From NCBI GenBank assembly GCA_021299615.1, contig JAJTHC010000003.1, positions 1 to 9,949 on the forward strand: a stretch of 9,949 bases of DNA. The letters run 5' to 3'. Positions within the stretch are counted from its first letter, which is position 1; each line of letters begins with the position of its first letter. The notes under the pieces were generated by a model. The model did not search any database and had not been told where the DNA came from. It saw nothing but the letters and a program-made list of their open reading frames with translations. The translations under genes were made by a program, and so were the position numbers. This DNA is from Vampirovibrionales bacterium (GTDB lineage Bacteria > Cyanobacteriota > Vampirovibrionia > Vampirovibrionales > JAJTHC01). This document shows positions 1 to 5,855 of this stretch, one piece after another.

Positions 1-40
1 GAGAGGGAAGAGAACGTCGCCAGACGTTCGAGGGTGAGGT
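1..40. repeat. Edge-truncated GC-rich palindromic repeat (REP-like)
   Basis: Bases 12-18 and 23-29 form a perfect 7-base inverted repeat (GAACGTC / GACGTTC) around a 4-base loop. The flanks read GAGAGGG on the left and GAGGGTGAGG on the right. Read on the minus strand, this gives a CCTCACCCTC...CCCTCTC order, the same general pattern as the CCCTCACCCC...CCCTCTCCC units at 3947-4044. I infer that it belongs to the same class of interspersed palindromes and is cut by the window edge. Similarity outside the GC-rich words is loose, so family membership is uncertain. Confidence 0.45.
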
Positions 41-80
41 TAAACCCTAGACTCCGTTTGTGAATTTAACCGCCCCCTAA

Positions 81-104
81 CCCCCTCCTAAAATTAGGAG
101 GGGG
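81..104. repeat. Perfect 11-base inverted repeat
   Basis: CCCCCTCCTAA at 81-91 is the exact reverse complement of 94-104, with only two bases between. The preceding CCCCCTAA (73-80) adds a half-related direct word. Stem-loops of this C-rich then G-rich kind are typical of dispersed intergenic palindromes. It lies 94 bases upstream of the 198 start codon and has no T-run after the G-rich arm on either strand, so I do not call it an intrinsic terminator. Confidence 0.6.
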
Positions 105-184
105 GACAAAACCGCTGTTTAATTTTTGGCGGATTCAAGTATAGCTGAATTTAGAGTTTTTAAATTGACTAACACTTTAATTTC

Positions 185-188
185 AGGA
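185..188 (+). promoter_or_regulatory. Ribosome binding site for the 198 gene
   Basis: AGGA is followed by 9 bases and then the ATG at 198, a usable Shine-Dalgarno distance that supports this start. A TTGACT word at 165-170 looks like a -35 box, but the AT-rich bases after it give no well-spaced -10 upstream of the start codon. The promoter is therefore left uncalled. Confidence 0.5.
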
Positions 189-197
189 ATATAAAAT

Positions 198-1025
198 ATG
201 GACTTCAAAGACTTAAAACTTATTAAGAGAATACAGAACTTACAAGATCAAGTATCTCAATTGGATCCTTCCAAAAAACAGGATGTCGCCAAAATGAAAG
301 CACTAAAAGAAAAAGAATTACCTTCCCTATTGGAAGAGGCATCGAAGAAGGCTCCTTTTGCAACGGAAATGTTACGTTATTATTTTTATGATAAAAATAA
401 TGGTAAAAAAACTATTGACTTGAAAAAATCTCCTCTTTGGAAAAGTGCTGCCCTACAAAATGGTAAAAAAAGAATTGGCGGATATTTAAATTTAGATAAT
501 AACGAATTGGACCTTCGTGAAACGATTCAAGGAGCTGGATTTACTAATAGAAATAATACTAAAGAATATGCCAGTACTCGAAAAAAAATAAAAGACGCTT
601 TTAAAAAGGATCCAAATAAAAAAGTCTTCAATATCAAGGATCAATGGGAATCATGGGTAGTTAGTGACCATCCGAACATTGAATCTTGGTTCGGTTTAGG
701 TAGTTATACTTTAAAAGGATTATTCACAGGAATAGCCACTAAAGTAGAAAGCAATCTAGTTTCAGTCAAAGGCAAAGTAGATTATAAAATCAAAGATAGA
801 TACAATTGGGATCCCGCAAAAGCGACACTCTTACCCTTTGGTTTAGGAAAAATAGAAGATGAGTCCTTAAGTAAGTTTGCGAAAGCAGGGCTAGCAAAAT
901 CCTTTGACGTAGACAGCACTGTAGTTACCGAAAAAATAGAGACCAAAATCAAGCTAGATGAAAGATCTCCGCAAAAAGTAGAAGATCCTTCCAAGCGTCA
1001 AGAAAATGATGGGAACAGAACATAA
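198..1025 (+). CDS. Lysine-rich protein of unknown function (possible secreted/effector-like C-terminal module)
   Basis: This 275-residue protein is not assignable to a named family by eye. It is strongly charged and lysine-rich, contains no cysteine, has no signal peptide and no membrane segment. Residues 1-50 are predicted helical, probably coiled coil. Residues 51-150 are basic and asparagine/lysine-rich. Residues 160-240 are the most ordered-looking part: FGLGSY (165-170), alternating beta-like stretches, DRYNWD (200-205), and AGLAKSFDVD (229-238). The tail from about 245 is polar and probably disordered. The 160-240 pattern (Gly-Leu-Gly-Ser-Tyr, then Asp-Arg-Tyr-Asn-Trp-Asp, then a GLAK-F-D motif) reminds me of C-terminal modules in polymorphic-toxin or injection-system-associated proteins, but this is an impression and not a match. 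The gene is clearly more AT-rich than its neighbours, which may indicate transfer. It converges with the TPR gene across 71 bases. The start is supported by AGGA at 185-188. Confidence 0.75.
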   Translation: MDFKDLKLIKRIQNLQDQVSQLDPSKKQDVAKMKALKEKELPSLLEEASKKAPFATEMLRYYFYDKNNGKKTIDLKKSPLWKSAALQNGKKRIGGYLNLDNNELDLRETIQGAGFTNRNNTKEYASTRKKIKDAFKKDPNKKVFNIKDQWESWVVSDHPNIESWFGLGSYTLKGLFTGIATKVESNLVSVKGKVDYKIKDRYNWDPAKATLLPFGLGKIEDESLSKFAKAGLAKSFDVDSTVVTEKIETKIKLDERSPQKVEDPSKRQENDGNRT

Positions 1026-1096
1026 TCTTGCAAAAGGGGCGTTTCTTTGAGAGGATACAAACATCACCTATAATATTCGATAGATGAAACAGGATA

Positions 1097-2836
1097 CTAT
1101 AGATCAAGCTTCCACAAATGCCAAGGCGTCACGTCTTTCCACGCCTCTAGCGGATGCCCCTTTAGCTCCACGACCTTGCCTTGCAAGTCTTCCCACAACA
1201 GACTCGCTTCATGCAAAGTGCCTATAGAACCTTTTGGCTCACCTTGATGTAACACATAATAGGCTACGGCTTCTGCAAACTTCCAATGCAAGGCGTAAGA
1301 TAAATCTCCTTCTAAAGGAAAGTAACGCTCTAATAAATCCCCGAGATCTTCAGGCTTGCTTAAAGCCGTGGCATAGACCCATGCCGAAAATGCGTCCAGC
1401 GGAGGATGTTCCACAGCGGTGCAAATGGCTTCTAGCTTTAGAAGTGCTTCTTGCTCATGTCCATTTGCCAATTGAGAAAGGGCGAAAAACGTTACCGTAA
1501 GTGGATCGGTGGGGTTTTGTCGATACAAGACCCTCAAGTGACGCAAAGCATCTTCCAAATCATGGCATTGCAGTAACATTAACCCCACGTTGAGGGGGGC
1601 TTCTTTCACTGCCGAGTTTGCTTCACCGACACGACGAAAGGCTTGCAAGGCTTCAGAATATCGCCCTTCTTTTGTAAAAAGGCTCCCTGCCGTAAAATGA
1701 AAACCGCTTTCTTGAGGGAAGCAGGCTTTGGCTTCAGCTAGCGTATTTTTTAGGGCGATCGTGTCGCCTAATCGGCTTAATACTGTCAAACGTGTTTTAA
1801 AATAAGGTAACGCTTCTTCATTATCGAGTGTGGGAGCGTCTTGCTTGTTTAAAATTTTTAAGGCCTCAGGGAAATCGCCGATGCGTAATAAAAGGTTTGA
1901 CCACACTTGAAATAGCCCTTTGGGGGCTTGCCCTTGAGCGTCTAAATCTTCCAATAGGTGTAAGGCTTGGTGCGTATGCCCTTGAACATCCAACAAACGG
2001 GCGTGACTCAACAAAATATCAGGCGAGTCAGGGAGTAAAAACAGGGCTTCTTCAATATACGCTTGAGCTTGGGACAATTGATTCAAGCTTAAGTGGCATT
2101 CCCCACGCACATGGAGGGCTTCGGGTTTGTCAGGGATCAAGGTTTGCAAGGTTTCAAGCAGGGCAATCCCTGCTTCAGGATGCCCCAATTTCTGTTGCAA
2201 GACCGCCGAAAGAAACAAGGCATCGGGGTGGTGGGCTTCGTATTTTAGGCAGGTACTCAACTTATTGAGGGCATCTTCATACTGCTTTTCTTCAGCGAGG
2301 ATGGCGCCCCATAAGTAAAAGGCTTGCGGATTTGTCGGGCTAAGTTGCAAAACCCGTTTCAGCTTAAGCAAGGCGTCTTGGGTATGACCTGCTCGGCTCA
2401 AGGCTAATGCCCAATTCATCCACGGTTCTGTGTGTCGGGGCTTCAGGGCAATGGCGGTTTCGTATTGCACACGAGCGTTTTCGAGTTCACCTAGATCAAC
2501 CAAACACGCCCCCCATAAAACATAGTAAATCGCCCGTTCAGGTTCTAGTTCAGTGGCATGGGCAAAACGTTTTTGGGCTTCTTCTAGTCGTCCTGCTTTG
2601 GCAAGCACGATGCCTAGATTGGCGTAAATATCCGCACGTTCAGGTTCAATCACAATGGCTTGTTGAAAGTTTTGCAAGGCGACGTCTAAATCCCCTGCTT
2701 CGGCTTGTTGAACCGCCAGCTTCATAAAGGCGAGAGCAGGCGAACCCGAAGATCCTGCTTGCTCAAAGCGATCCACATGGTCGTGGGCGTGGGTGATGCT
2801 TGCCCATATGTTTTTAAGTCTGTCTAACCACGTCAT
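1097..2836 (-). CDS. Tetratricopeptide (TPR) repeat protein
   Basis: This 579-residue protein has a short N-terminal helix followed by regular 34-residue TPR units in register from about residue 33: 33-68, 69-102, 103-136, 137-170, 171-204, 205-238, 239-272 and 273-305. They show the usual W/L-G-A spacing in helix A, A-x-F/Y in helix B and a closing proline (EPERA, KPRHT, SPTNP, IPDKP). From about 306 to 500 the repeats are degenerate but still helical. The last 80 residues, rich in Trp and Leu, are not recognisable as TPRs. TPR solenoids are protein-protein scaffolds, and nothing here identifies the partner. No signal peptide or membrane helix is visible, so a cytoplasmic location is inferred. 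The gene lies 119 bases downstream of hemD on the same strand and could be read from the hemD promoter or from its own candidate -10 at 2869-2874. The SD is weak (a GAGAG purine run). Alternative-frame reading frames over it are shadows. Confidence 0.93.
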   Translation of the reverse strand: MTWLDRLKNIWASITHAHDHVDRFEQAGSSGSPALAFMKLAVQQAEAGDLDVALQNFQQAIVIEPERADIYANLGIVLAKAGRLEEAQKRFAHATELEPERAIYYVLWGACLVDLGELENARVQYETAIALKPRHTEPWMNWALALSRAGHTQDALLKLKRVLQLSPTNPQAFYLWGAILAEEKQYEDALNKLSTCLKYEAHHPDALFLSAVLQQKLGHPEAGIALLETLQTLIPDKPEALHVRGECHLSLNQLSQAQAYIEEALFLLPDSPDILLSHARLLDVQGHTHQALHLLEDLDAQGQAPKGLFQVWSNLLLRIGDFPEALKILNKQDAPTLDNEEALPYFKTRLTVLSRLGDTIALKNTLAEAKACFPQESGFHFTAGSLFTKEGRYSEALQAFRRVGEANSAVKEAPLNVGLMLLQCHDLEDALRHLRVLYRQNPTDPLTVTFFALSQLANGHEQEALLKLEAICTAVEHPPLDAFSAWVYATALSKPEDLGDLLERYFPLEGDLSYALHWKFAEAVAYYVLHQGEPKGSIGTLHEASLLWEDLQGKVVELKGHPLEAWKDVTPWHLWKLDL

Positions 2837-2868
2837 TTGTTTTGCTCTCTCAACAAGGGGGTCTATTT

Positions 2869-2874
2869 AGTATA
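2869..2874 (-). promoter_or_regulatory. Candidate -10 box for the TPR gene
   Basis: On the minus strand the sequence is TATACT, 32 bases upstream of the ATG at 2836. No good -35 lies 16-18 bases upstream. That position is occupied by the inverted repeat TAGACT-N7-AGTCTA (2883-2901), which could be an operator arm. The call rests on the -10 hexamer alone. Confidence 0.3.
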
Positions 2875-2882
2875 GTTTTAGA

Positions 2883-2901
2883 TAGACTCTAGTTTAGTCT
2901 A
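2883..2901. repeat. Short dyad upstream of the TPR gene
   Basis: TAGACT (2883-2888) and AGTCTA (2896-2901) are perfect 6-base inverted arms separated by 7 bases. They lie in the -35 region of the candidate TPR promoter. A dyad of this size can arise by chance in AT-rich DNA. It could be a regulator site or a weak stem in the hemD-TPR spacer. Confidence 0.3.
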
Positions 2902-2955
2902 ACATCAACAATTTTTCTCACCTAAGTCTTTTATTTCCTAAGAATACAGGAGGCT

Positions 2956-3726
2956 TCAACAGATGCTTGTACAAGCGTTTAAAATTGCTTCTGCTGTGGG
3001 ATGCTCAAGAGTTTCTATAGAAACCTCTGTTCCTAAGGCAAGCACCGCTTCAAAACTACGCTGCCCTAAACAGATCCATTTTTGCGGATGCACCCGTTCA
3101 AAGGCTCCCATACTCGCTAAAACATTTACATTACTAGGACTCGTGAGAAGCACGACATCAGGCGAAAAGGCGACGGCGTCTTCAAACAATTCTACTAAGG
3201 CCTGGGCTTCCAAAGGAATGGGCTTATAAAGAGATACACGTTGCACATGATGCCCCCCTGTTTTCAAACCATGAAGCAGGGTATCATCCCCCAAAGCACT
3301 ACAAACCCATAAACAGGACGTGGGTTTCGGCTGATGCTCATTAAAAGCGTGGGCAAGATAGGCGGCATCTTGAGCATCTTTCGGTACAAAATCGGCGGGG
3401 CGGTTAAAGTGGGTTTCAATAGCCTTGGCGGTGGCATCCCCCACACAGGCGATTTGAACCGTGTTGGCACGATGCGTTTCTTGAGTAGCGTTTAAGTAAT
3501 CCGCCCACACTAAAACCGCAATCGCCGAGCTAAACACCCACCACGATGCTGAAAAATCAGGAGCAAGCTCCAAATGACCGAGATATTGGATGCGTTGTAA
3601 AGCGTGTTCTCGTACGATTATCCCTTCTTTTTGAAGGGCTTGGGAAAGGGATGAATCCCCTTTTGTCACATGGGTTCGAGGCATCCATACTTTGCAAGGC
3701 GGACGTGATTTTAACGAGTCGAACAT
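2956..3726 (-). CDS. hemD: Uroporphyrinogen-III synthase
   Basis: This 256-residue protein, normal for the family, cyclises and inverts ring D of hydroxymethylbilane to give uroporphyrinogen III, the common precursor of heme, siroheme and corrinoids. HemD enzymes are poorly conserved, but the two-lobe pattern is present: a VFSSAIA strand-loop at 64-70 (family pattern 'x-FTSxxxV'), ACVGDATAKAIE at 93-104 (family pattern 'A-VGxxTAxAL'), VLLTSPSNV at 192-200 in the second lobe, ICLGQRSFEAV at 218-228 (family pattern 'CIGxxTA'), and a closing PTAEAIL at 243-249. It has no signal or membrane segment and is therefore cytosolic. The start is supported by AAGGA six bases upstream. The usual partner hemC and other heme genes are absent; the neighbours are a TPR gene downstream and a divergent unknown gene upstream. 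A fusion to uroporphyrinogen methyltransferase, common elsewhere, is not seen here. Confidence 0.85.
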   Translation of the reverse strand: MFDSLKSRPPCKVWMPRTHVTKGDSSLSQALQKEGIIVREHALQRIQYLGHLELAPDFSASWWVFSSAIAVLVWADYLNATQETHRANTVQIACVGDATAKAIETHFNRPADFVPKDAQDAAYLAHAFNEHQPKPTSCLWVCSALGDDTLLHGLKTGGHHVQRVSLYKPIPLEAQALVELFEDAVAFSPDVVLLTSPSNVNVLASMGAFERVHPQKWICLGQRSFEAVLALGTEVSIETLEHPTAEAILNACTSIC

Positions 3727-3732
3727 TTAAGT

Positions 3733-3738
3733 TCCTTC
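3733..3738 (-). promoter_or_regulatory. Ribosome binding site of hemD
   Basis: GAAGGA on the minus strand, with 6 bases to the ATG at 3726. It is a good Shine-Dalgarno match that fixes the hemD start. Confidence 0.65.
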
Positions 3739-3767
3739 ATTTAAGGGTTTTTTAATCGCACCCTAGT

Positions 3768-3773
3768 ATTATA
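3768..3773 (-). promoter_or_regulatory. -10 box of the hemD promoter
   Basis: A perfect TATAAT on the minus strand, 41 bases upstream of the hemD ATG, which implies a leader of roughly 35 bases. The region 16-18 bases further upstream (CTCTC-rich) does not resemble TTGACA, so either the promoter relies on the -10 or an activator helps. Only the hexamer and its position support the call. Confidence 0.45.
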
Positions 3774-3896
3774 TATTAAATGTACTGCTTTGAGAGAGAG
3801 AAAAAAGAAAGCCCCTTTATTGAGGGACGAATTGAGAAACAACAACAACCCCAAACCTCTAGTGGCGGATCGAAAAGGGAGAGGACAATCCCAATT

Positions 3897-3924
3897 AAGC
3901 ACTATTATAGTATAAAAGGTGCTT
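3897..3924. repeat. Inverted repeat AAGCAC / GTGCTT
   Basis: The 6-base arms at 3897-3902 and 3919-3924 match perfectly and enclose an AT-rich loop, which itself contains the 11-base palindrome ACTATTATAGT (3901-3911). It lies 22 bases before the REP-like pair and may be the outer part of the same composite element. Confidence 0.4.
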
Positions 3925-3946
3925 CGAAAGTCTATTTTGCCTTGTT

Positions 3947-4044
3947 CCTTCTCCCTTTGGGAGAAGGCTAGGATGAGGGAAACACCAGCTATAGCTGGGC
4001 ATCCTAAAACCCTCACCCCAACCCTCTCCCAAAGGGAGAGGGGG
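3947..4044. repeat. BIME-like pair of inverted REP-type palindromes
   Basis: Two GC-rich units face each other. Unit 1 (3947-3979) is a 9-base stem CCTTCTCCC-TTT-GGGAGAAGG followed by CTAGGATGAGGG. Unit 2 (4010-4044) is CCCTCACCCCAA followed by a 9-base stem CCCTCTCCC-AAA-GGGAGAGGG at 4022-4042. The reverse complement of unit 1 aligns with unit 2 over about 33 bases with only a few differences. Between them, TAGGATG / CATCCTA (3969-3975 / 4000-4006) pair around a perfect 14-base palindrome CCAGCTATAGCTGG (3985-3998). This is the architecture of bacterial interspersed mosaic elements: two inverted REP units with a palindromic linker. The rest of the 356-base gap (3727-4082) holds the hemD promoter and no convincing gene. 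The element lies in the leader of the 4083 gene and upstream of hemD. Confidence 0.8.
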
Positions 4045-4082
4045 TAAAACTACTTTTACAGAACTTTCTATAACGAAACGAA

Positions 4083-4604
4083 ATGGCTTTAAACATGACG
4101 ACAAGCACACCCAAAACACCTGCTAGATCTCCTTCGGGACGCTGGCACACGGGCCTGAATCCCTTAAACCACAAGGTGCGTAACTGTGTCGACGTTTCTT
4201 TTGACACCATCGTGGAAGCACGCCGTCGTGGGGGGGACTTGATCTTGGCGTGTTTGGACGATGAACGTCTCATTAACTTTAGTCTAAGCTACTGGCCTGT
4301 TTTAACTCAAAATCGACATGATGCCTCTTTAAACGTAGGCTATCAAATGCTATGGCATTTTGAATGTGACATGGGGCTTGAAGGCAAGGGGCCTCATAAA
4401 ACGGATGTCTTTTATGCGGATATTCAGTTTGAAATGTTGAAGCAAGCAGGGCGGTATTTACAGCAAGGGCAGGAATTGCCTCCCGATTTGTTGATGATGT
4501 ATCAGTGTGAAGAACCTGCGAAAAGGCATCGACCTGCGTATTACCAACCTTTCATCGAACGCTTTATAGGGGGCGTCTTGGCGTATGTGGATCGCTTTAA
4601 ATAA
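4083..4604 (+). CDS. Conserved-looking protein of unknown function
   Basis: I do not recognise this 173-residue protein. The first 20 residues are Thr/Pro/Ser-rich and probably disordered. Residues 30-170 look like a compact soluble domain with a basic RRRGGD turn (48-53), several aromatic residues (SYWP near 69-72, MLWHFECDMG near 89-98), helical stretches and a hydrophobic C-terminal helix (GGVLAYVDRF). No signal peptide, transmembrane helix or known catalytic motif is visible. Codon use and composition match the central genes, which favours a resident gene over an imported one. The ATG at 4083 has no clear Shine-Dalgarno site; an in-frame ATG at 4095 is an alternative start, also without one. 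The BIME-like element ends about 40 bases upstream, so its transcript probably carries those stem-loops if the promoter lies further upstream. It converges on the oxidoreductase gene across a 129-base spacer without a clear terminator. Confidence 0.75.
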   Translation: MALNMTTSTPKTPARSPSGRWHTGLNPLNHKVRNCVDVSFDTIVEARRRGGDLILACLDDERLINFSLSYWPVLTQNRHDASLNVGYQMLWHFECDMGLEGKGPHKTDVFYADIQFEMLKQAGRYLQQGQELPPDLLMMYQCEEPAKRHRPAYYQPFIERFIGGVLAYVDRFK

Positions 4605-4733
4605 ATAACCATACGTTGTCTCTTCGTTGTCGCTACGATTCTCGATGTGCTTATGGTCGTCTTTGTACACCTCACACATCTGCGAGTCTAGGCTCCTAGA
4701 ATAGGCCTACTGTACAGAAAACTCTAAACTTGG

Positions 4734-5696
4734 CTATAAAAGTTGTTGGACGTTCTCTAAGACTTCCACCACCGCCAACCCATTCTGGTCATCCGATTGC
4801 GGTTGCCAACCGCCTAAAAGGGCATTGACAAAATGCTGGCATTCTAAGCGTAATGGTTCTAATGCTAAGTATTCTACCATTTTTTCATGTCGATTCCCCT
4901 GCTCATCAAAATGCACCTGCACCAAGCGATTCGCTAAAGGTAAGGTGTCATCTAAAATTAAAGACGCTTTTGTTCCCACCACCAGCAATTGCACTTGTTT
5001 TTTCGGGTACATCCAACTCGTTTGCAAATGAGCGATGACGCCGTTTGGAAACTGGAACGATGCTTGCACGAGATCGATTTTATCGTCCACTGCAGAGCCG
5101 TTTTGTGCGGTAACGGCTTTGACTTGAGGGGTCTGCCCATTCATCAAATAAATCAATACGGAAAGATCATGGGGGGCGAGATCCCAAAACACGTTGCGGT
5201 CGTTGCGTCCGTGATTGTAGTTTAATCGGTCGCTTTGAATGTAGCGTAAATCGCCTAAAACGCCTGAATCGATGACCTGCTTCACACGGTTAATGGCGGG
5301 GTGATACATGAGCAAATGTCCGACCATCAGCGTTTTTTGATGAGATTGTGCCACTTGCACCAGGTCTTGAGCATCTGCAAGCGTGGTGGCAAGGGGTTTT
5401 TCCACATAAAGATGCTTGCCTGCTTCAAGGACTTGCTTACCCAAGGGGTAGTGCGTTAAAGAAGGCGTCGCTAGGACGACGGCATCAATGTCAGGGTTAG
5501 CGAGTACCGCTTCAAAGGAAAGTTCACCTGTGATGTGGGGGTATTCGGTTTGGAAATGAGCCAGTGCATCTGGGCGAGCATCGCAAATGGTGTGCAAATG
5601 CCCAAGGGCGTCAAAATTGCGAATGAGGTTCTTGCCCCAATAGCCTGCACCCACAACGGCAATACGTATGGGAGTTGTTGGACTAGTAGCAAACAT
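4734..5696 (-). CDS. Gfo/Idh/MocA family NAD(P)-dependent oxidoreductase (nucleotide-sugar dehydrogenase type)
   Basis: A 320-residue protein. The N-terminal Rossmann fold shows GAGYWG at 16-21 and an acidic residue after the second strand (ICD, 37-39, which favours NAD). The family signature EKP is at 99-101, where the lysine is catalytic. The C-terminal alpha/beta domain carries GHLLMYHPA (126-134), a GRNDRNVFWD stretch (163-172) and the HDLS motif (176-179) expected at the active site. The GYWGKNLIRNF start and GHLLMYHPA motif resemble enzymes that oxidise UDP-N-acetylhexosamine derivatives at C3, such as the WlbA/WbpB group, in surface-glycan synthesis. The exact substrate is inferred, and no aminotransferase or acetyltransferase partner is adjacent. 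The start at 5696 is chosen because AGAAGG lies 7 bases upstream and GAGYWG then falls at the usual distance from the N-terminus. The frame is open back to 5816, but that extension is hydrophobic/basic and unlike the family. The protein is slightly shorter than many relatives but complete. Confidence 0.9.
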   Translation of the reverse strand: MFATSPTTPIRIAVVGAGYWGKNLIRNFDALGHLHTICDARPDALAHFQTEYPHITGELSFEAVLANPDIDAVVLATPSLTHYPLGKQVLEAGKHLYVEKPLATTLADAQDLVQVAQSHQKTLMVGHLLMYHPAINRVKQVIDSGVLGDLRYIQSDRLNYNHGRNDRNVFWDLAPHDLSVLIYLMNGQTPQVKAVTAQNGSAVDDKIDLVQASFQFPNGVIAHLQTSWMYPKKQVQLLVVGTKASLILDDTLPLANRLVQVHFDEQGNRHEKMVEYLALEPLRLECQHFVNALLGGWQPQSDDQNGLAVVEVLENVQQLL

Positions 5697-5703
5697 GAGA
5701 CAT

Positions 5704-5709
5704 CCTTCT
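5704..5709 (-). promoter_or_regulatory. Ribosome binding site that decides the oxidoreductase start
   Basis: AGAAGG on the minus strand, 7 bases before the ATG at 5696. It favours this start over the ATG at 5816, which would add 40 residues outside the Rossmann fold. Confidence 0.6.
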
Positions 5710-5731
5710 AACACTATAGGACTGCCTTTTA

Positions 5732-5737
5732 AGTATA
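5732..5737 (-). promoter_or_regulatory. Candidate -10 box of the oxidoreductase gene
   Basis: TATACT on the minus strand, 35 bases upstream of the chosen start. The overlapping TATTAT is an alternative. No convincing -35 is seen. If it is real, the transcript starts well inside the open extension to 5816, which supports the shorter protein. Confidence 0.35.
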
Positions 5738-5790
5738 ATACAAACATCTTAAAAATGGTCTTGAAAAGCCGTCTTAATGCAGTAGAACCC

Positions 5791-5819
5791 TTGATAAAAA
5801 TAAGGCTTTCCGCCATAAT
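5791..5819 (+). promoter_or_regulatory. Sigma70-type promoter of the histidine kinase
   Basis: TTGATA (5791-5796) and CATAAT (5814-5819) are separated by exactly 17 bases, each one or two changes from the consensus. The expected start of transcription is near 5826, giving a leader of about 30 bases before the ATG at 5856. This is the best-formed promoter in the window. It points away from the oxidoreductase promoter, with about 55 bases between the two -10 boxes' outer limits. Confidence 0.6.
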
Positions 5820-5855
5820 ACTAAATAGGTATCTCTAATTTTGTAGAAAGTTGCT

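Noticed and set aside
81..104. Intrinsic terminator
   Set aside because: The stem is strong but is followed by GACAAAAC on the plus strand and by GGGGGTTAGG on the minus strand, so no T-run follows on either strand.
1828..2268. 146-codon plus-strand frame inside the TPR gene, with others at 1234-1500, 2127-2318 and 2407-2727
   Set aside because: They are antisense to an uninterrupted TPR protein with clear 34-residue periodicity; their products have no domain pattern.
3741..4016. 91-codon open frame on the minus strand upstream of hemD, and a 63-codon frame at 3780-3971 on the plus strand
   Set aside because: Both run through the BIME-like palindromes and the hemD promoter, have no ribosome binding site or protein-like composition, and are by-products of the repeat sequence.
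4605..4733. Bidirectional terminator between the convergent genes, from the CTAGG/CCTAG and TAGGC/GCCTA arms near 4687-4710
   Set aside because: The stems are only 5 bases, overlap each other, and no T-run follows.
5697..5816. 40-residue N-terminal extension of the oxidoreductase
   Set aside because: It lies before the Rossmann fold, contains a candidate -10 box, and the inner ATG has a good Shine-Dalgarno site at the right spacing.
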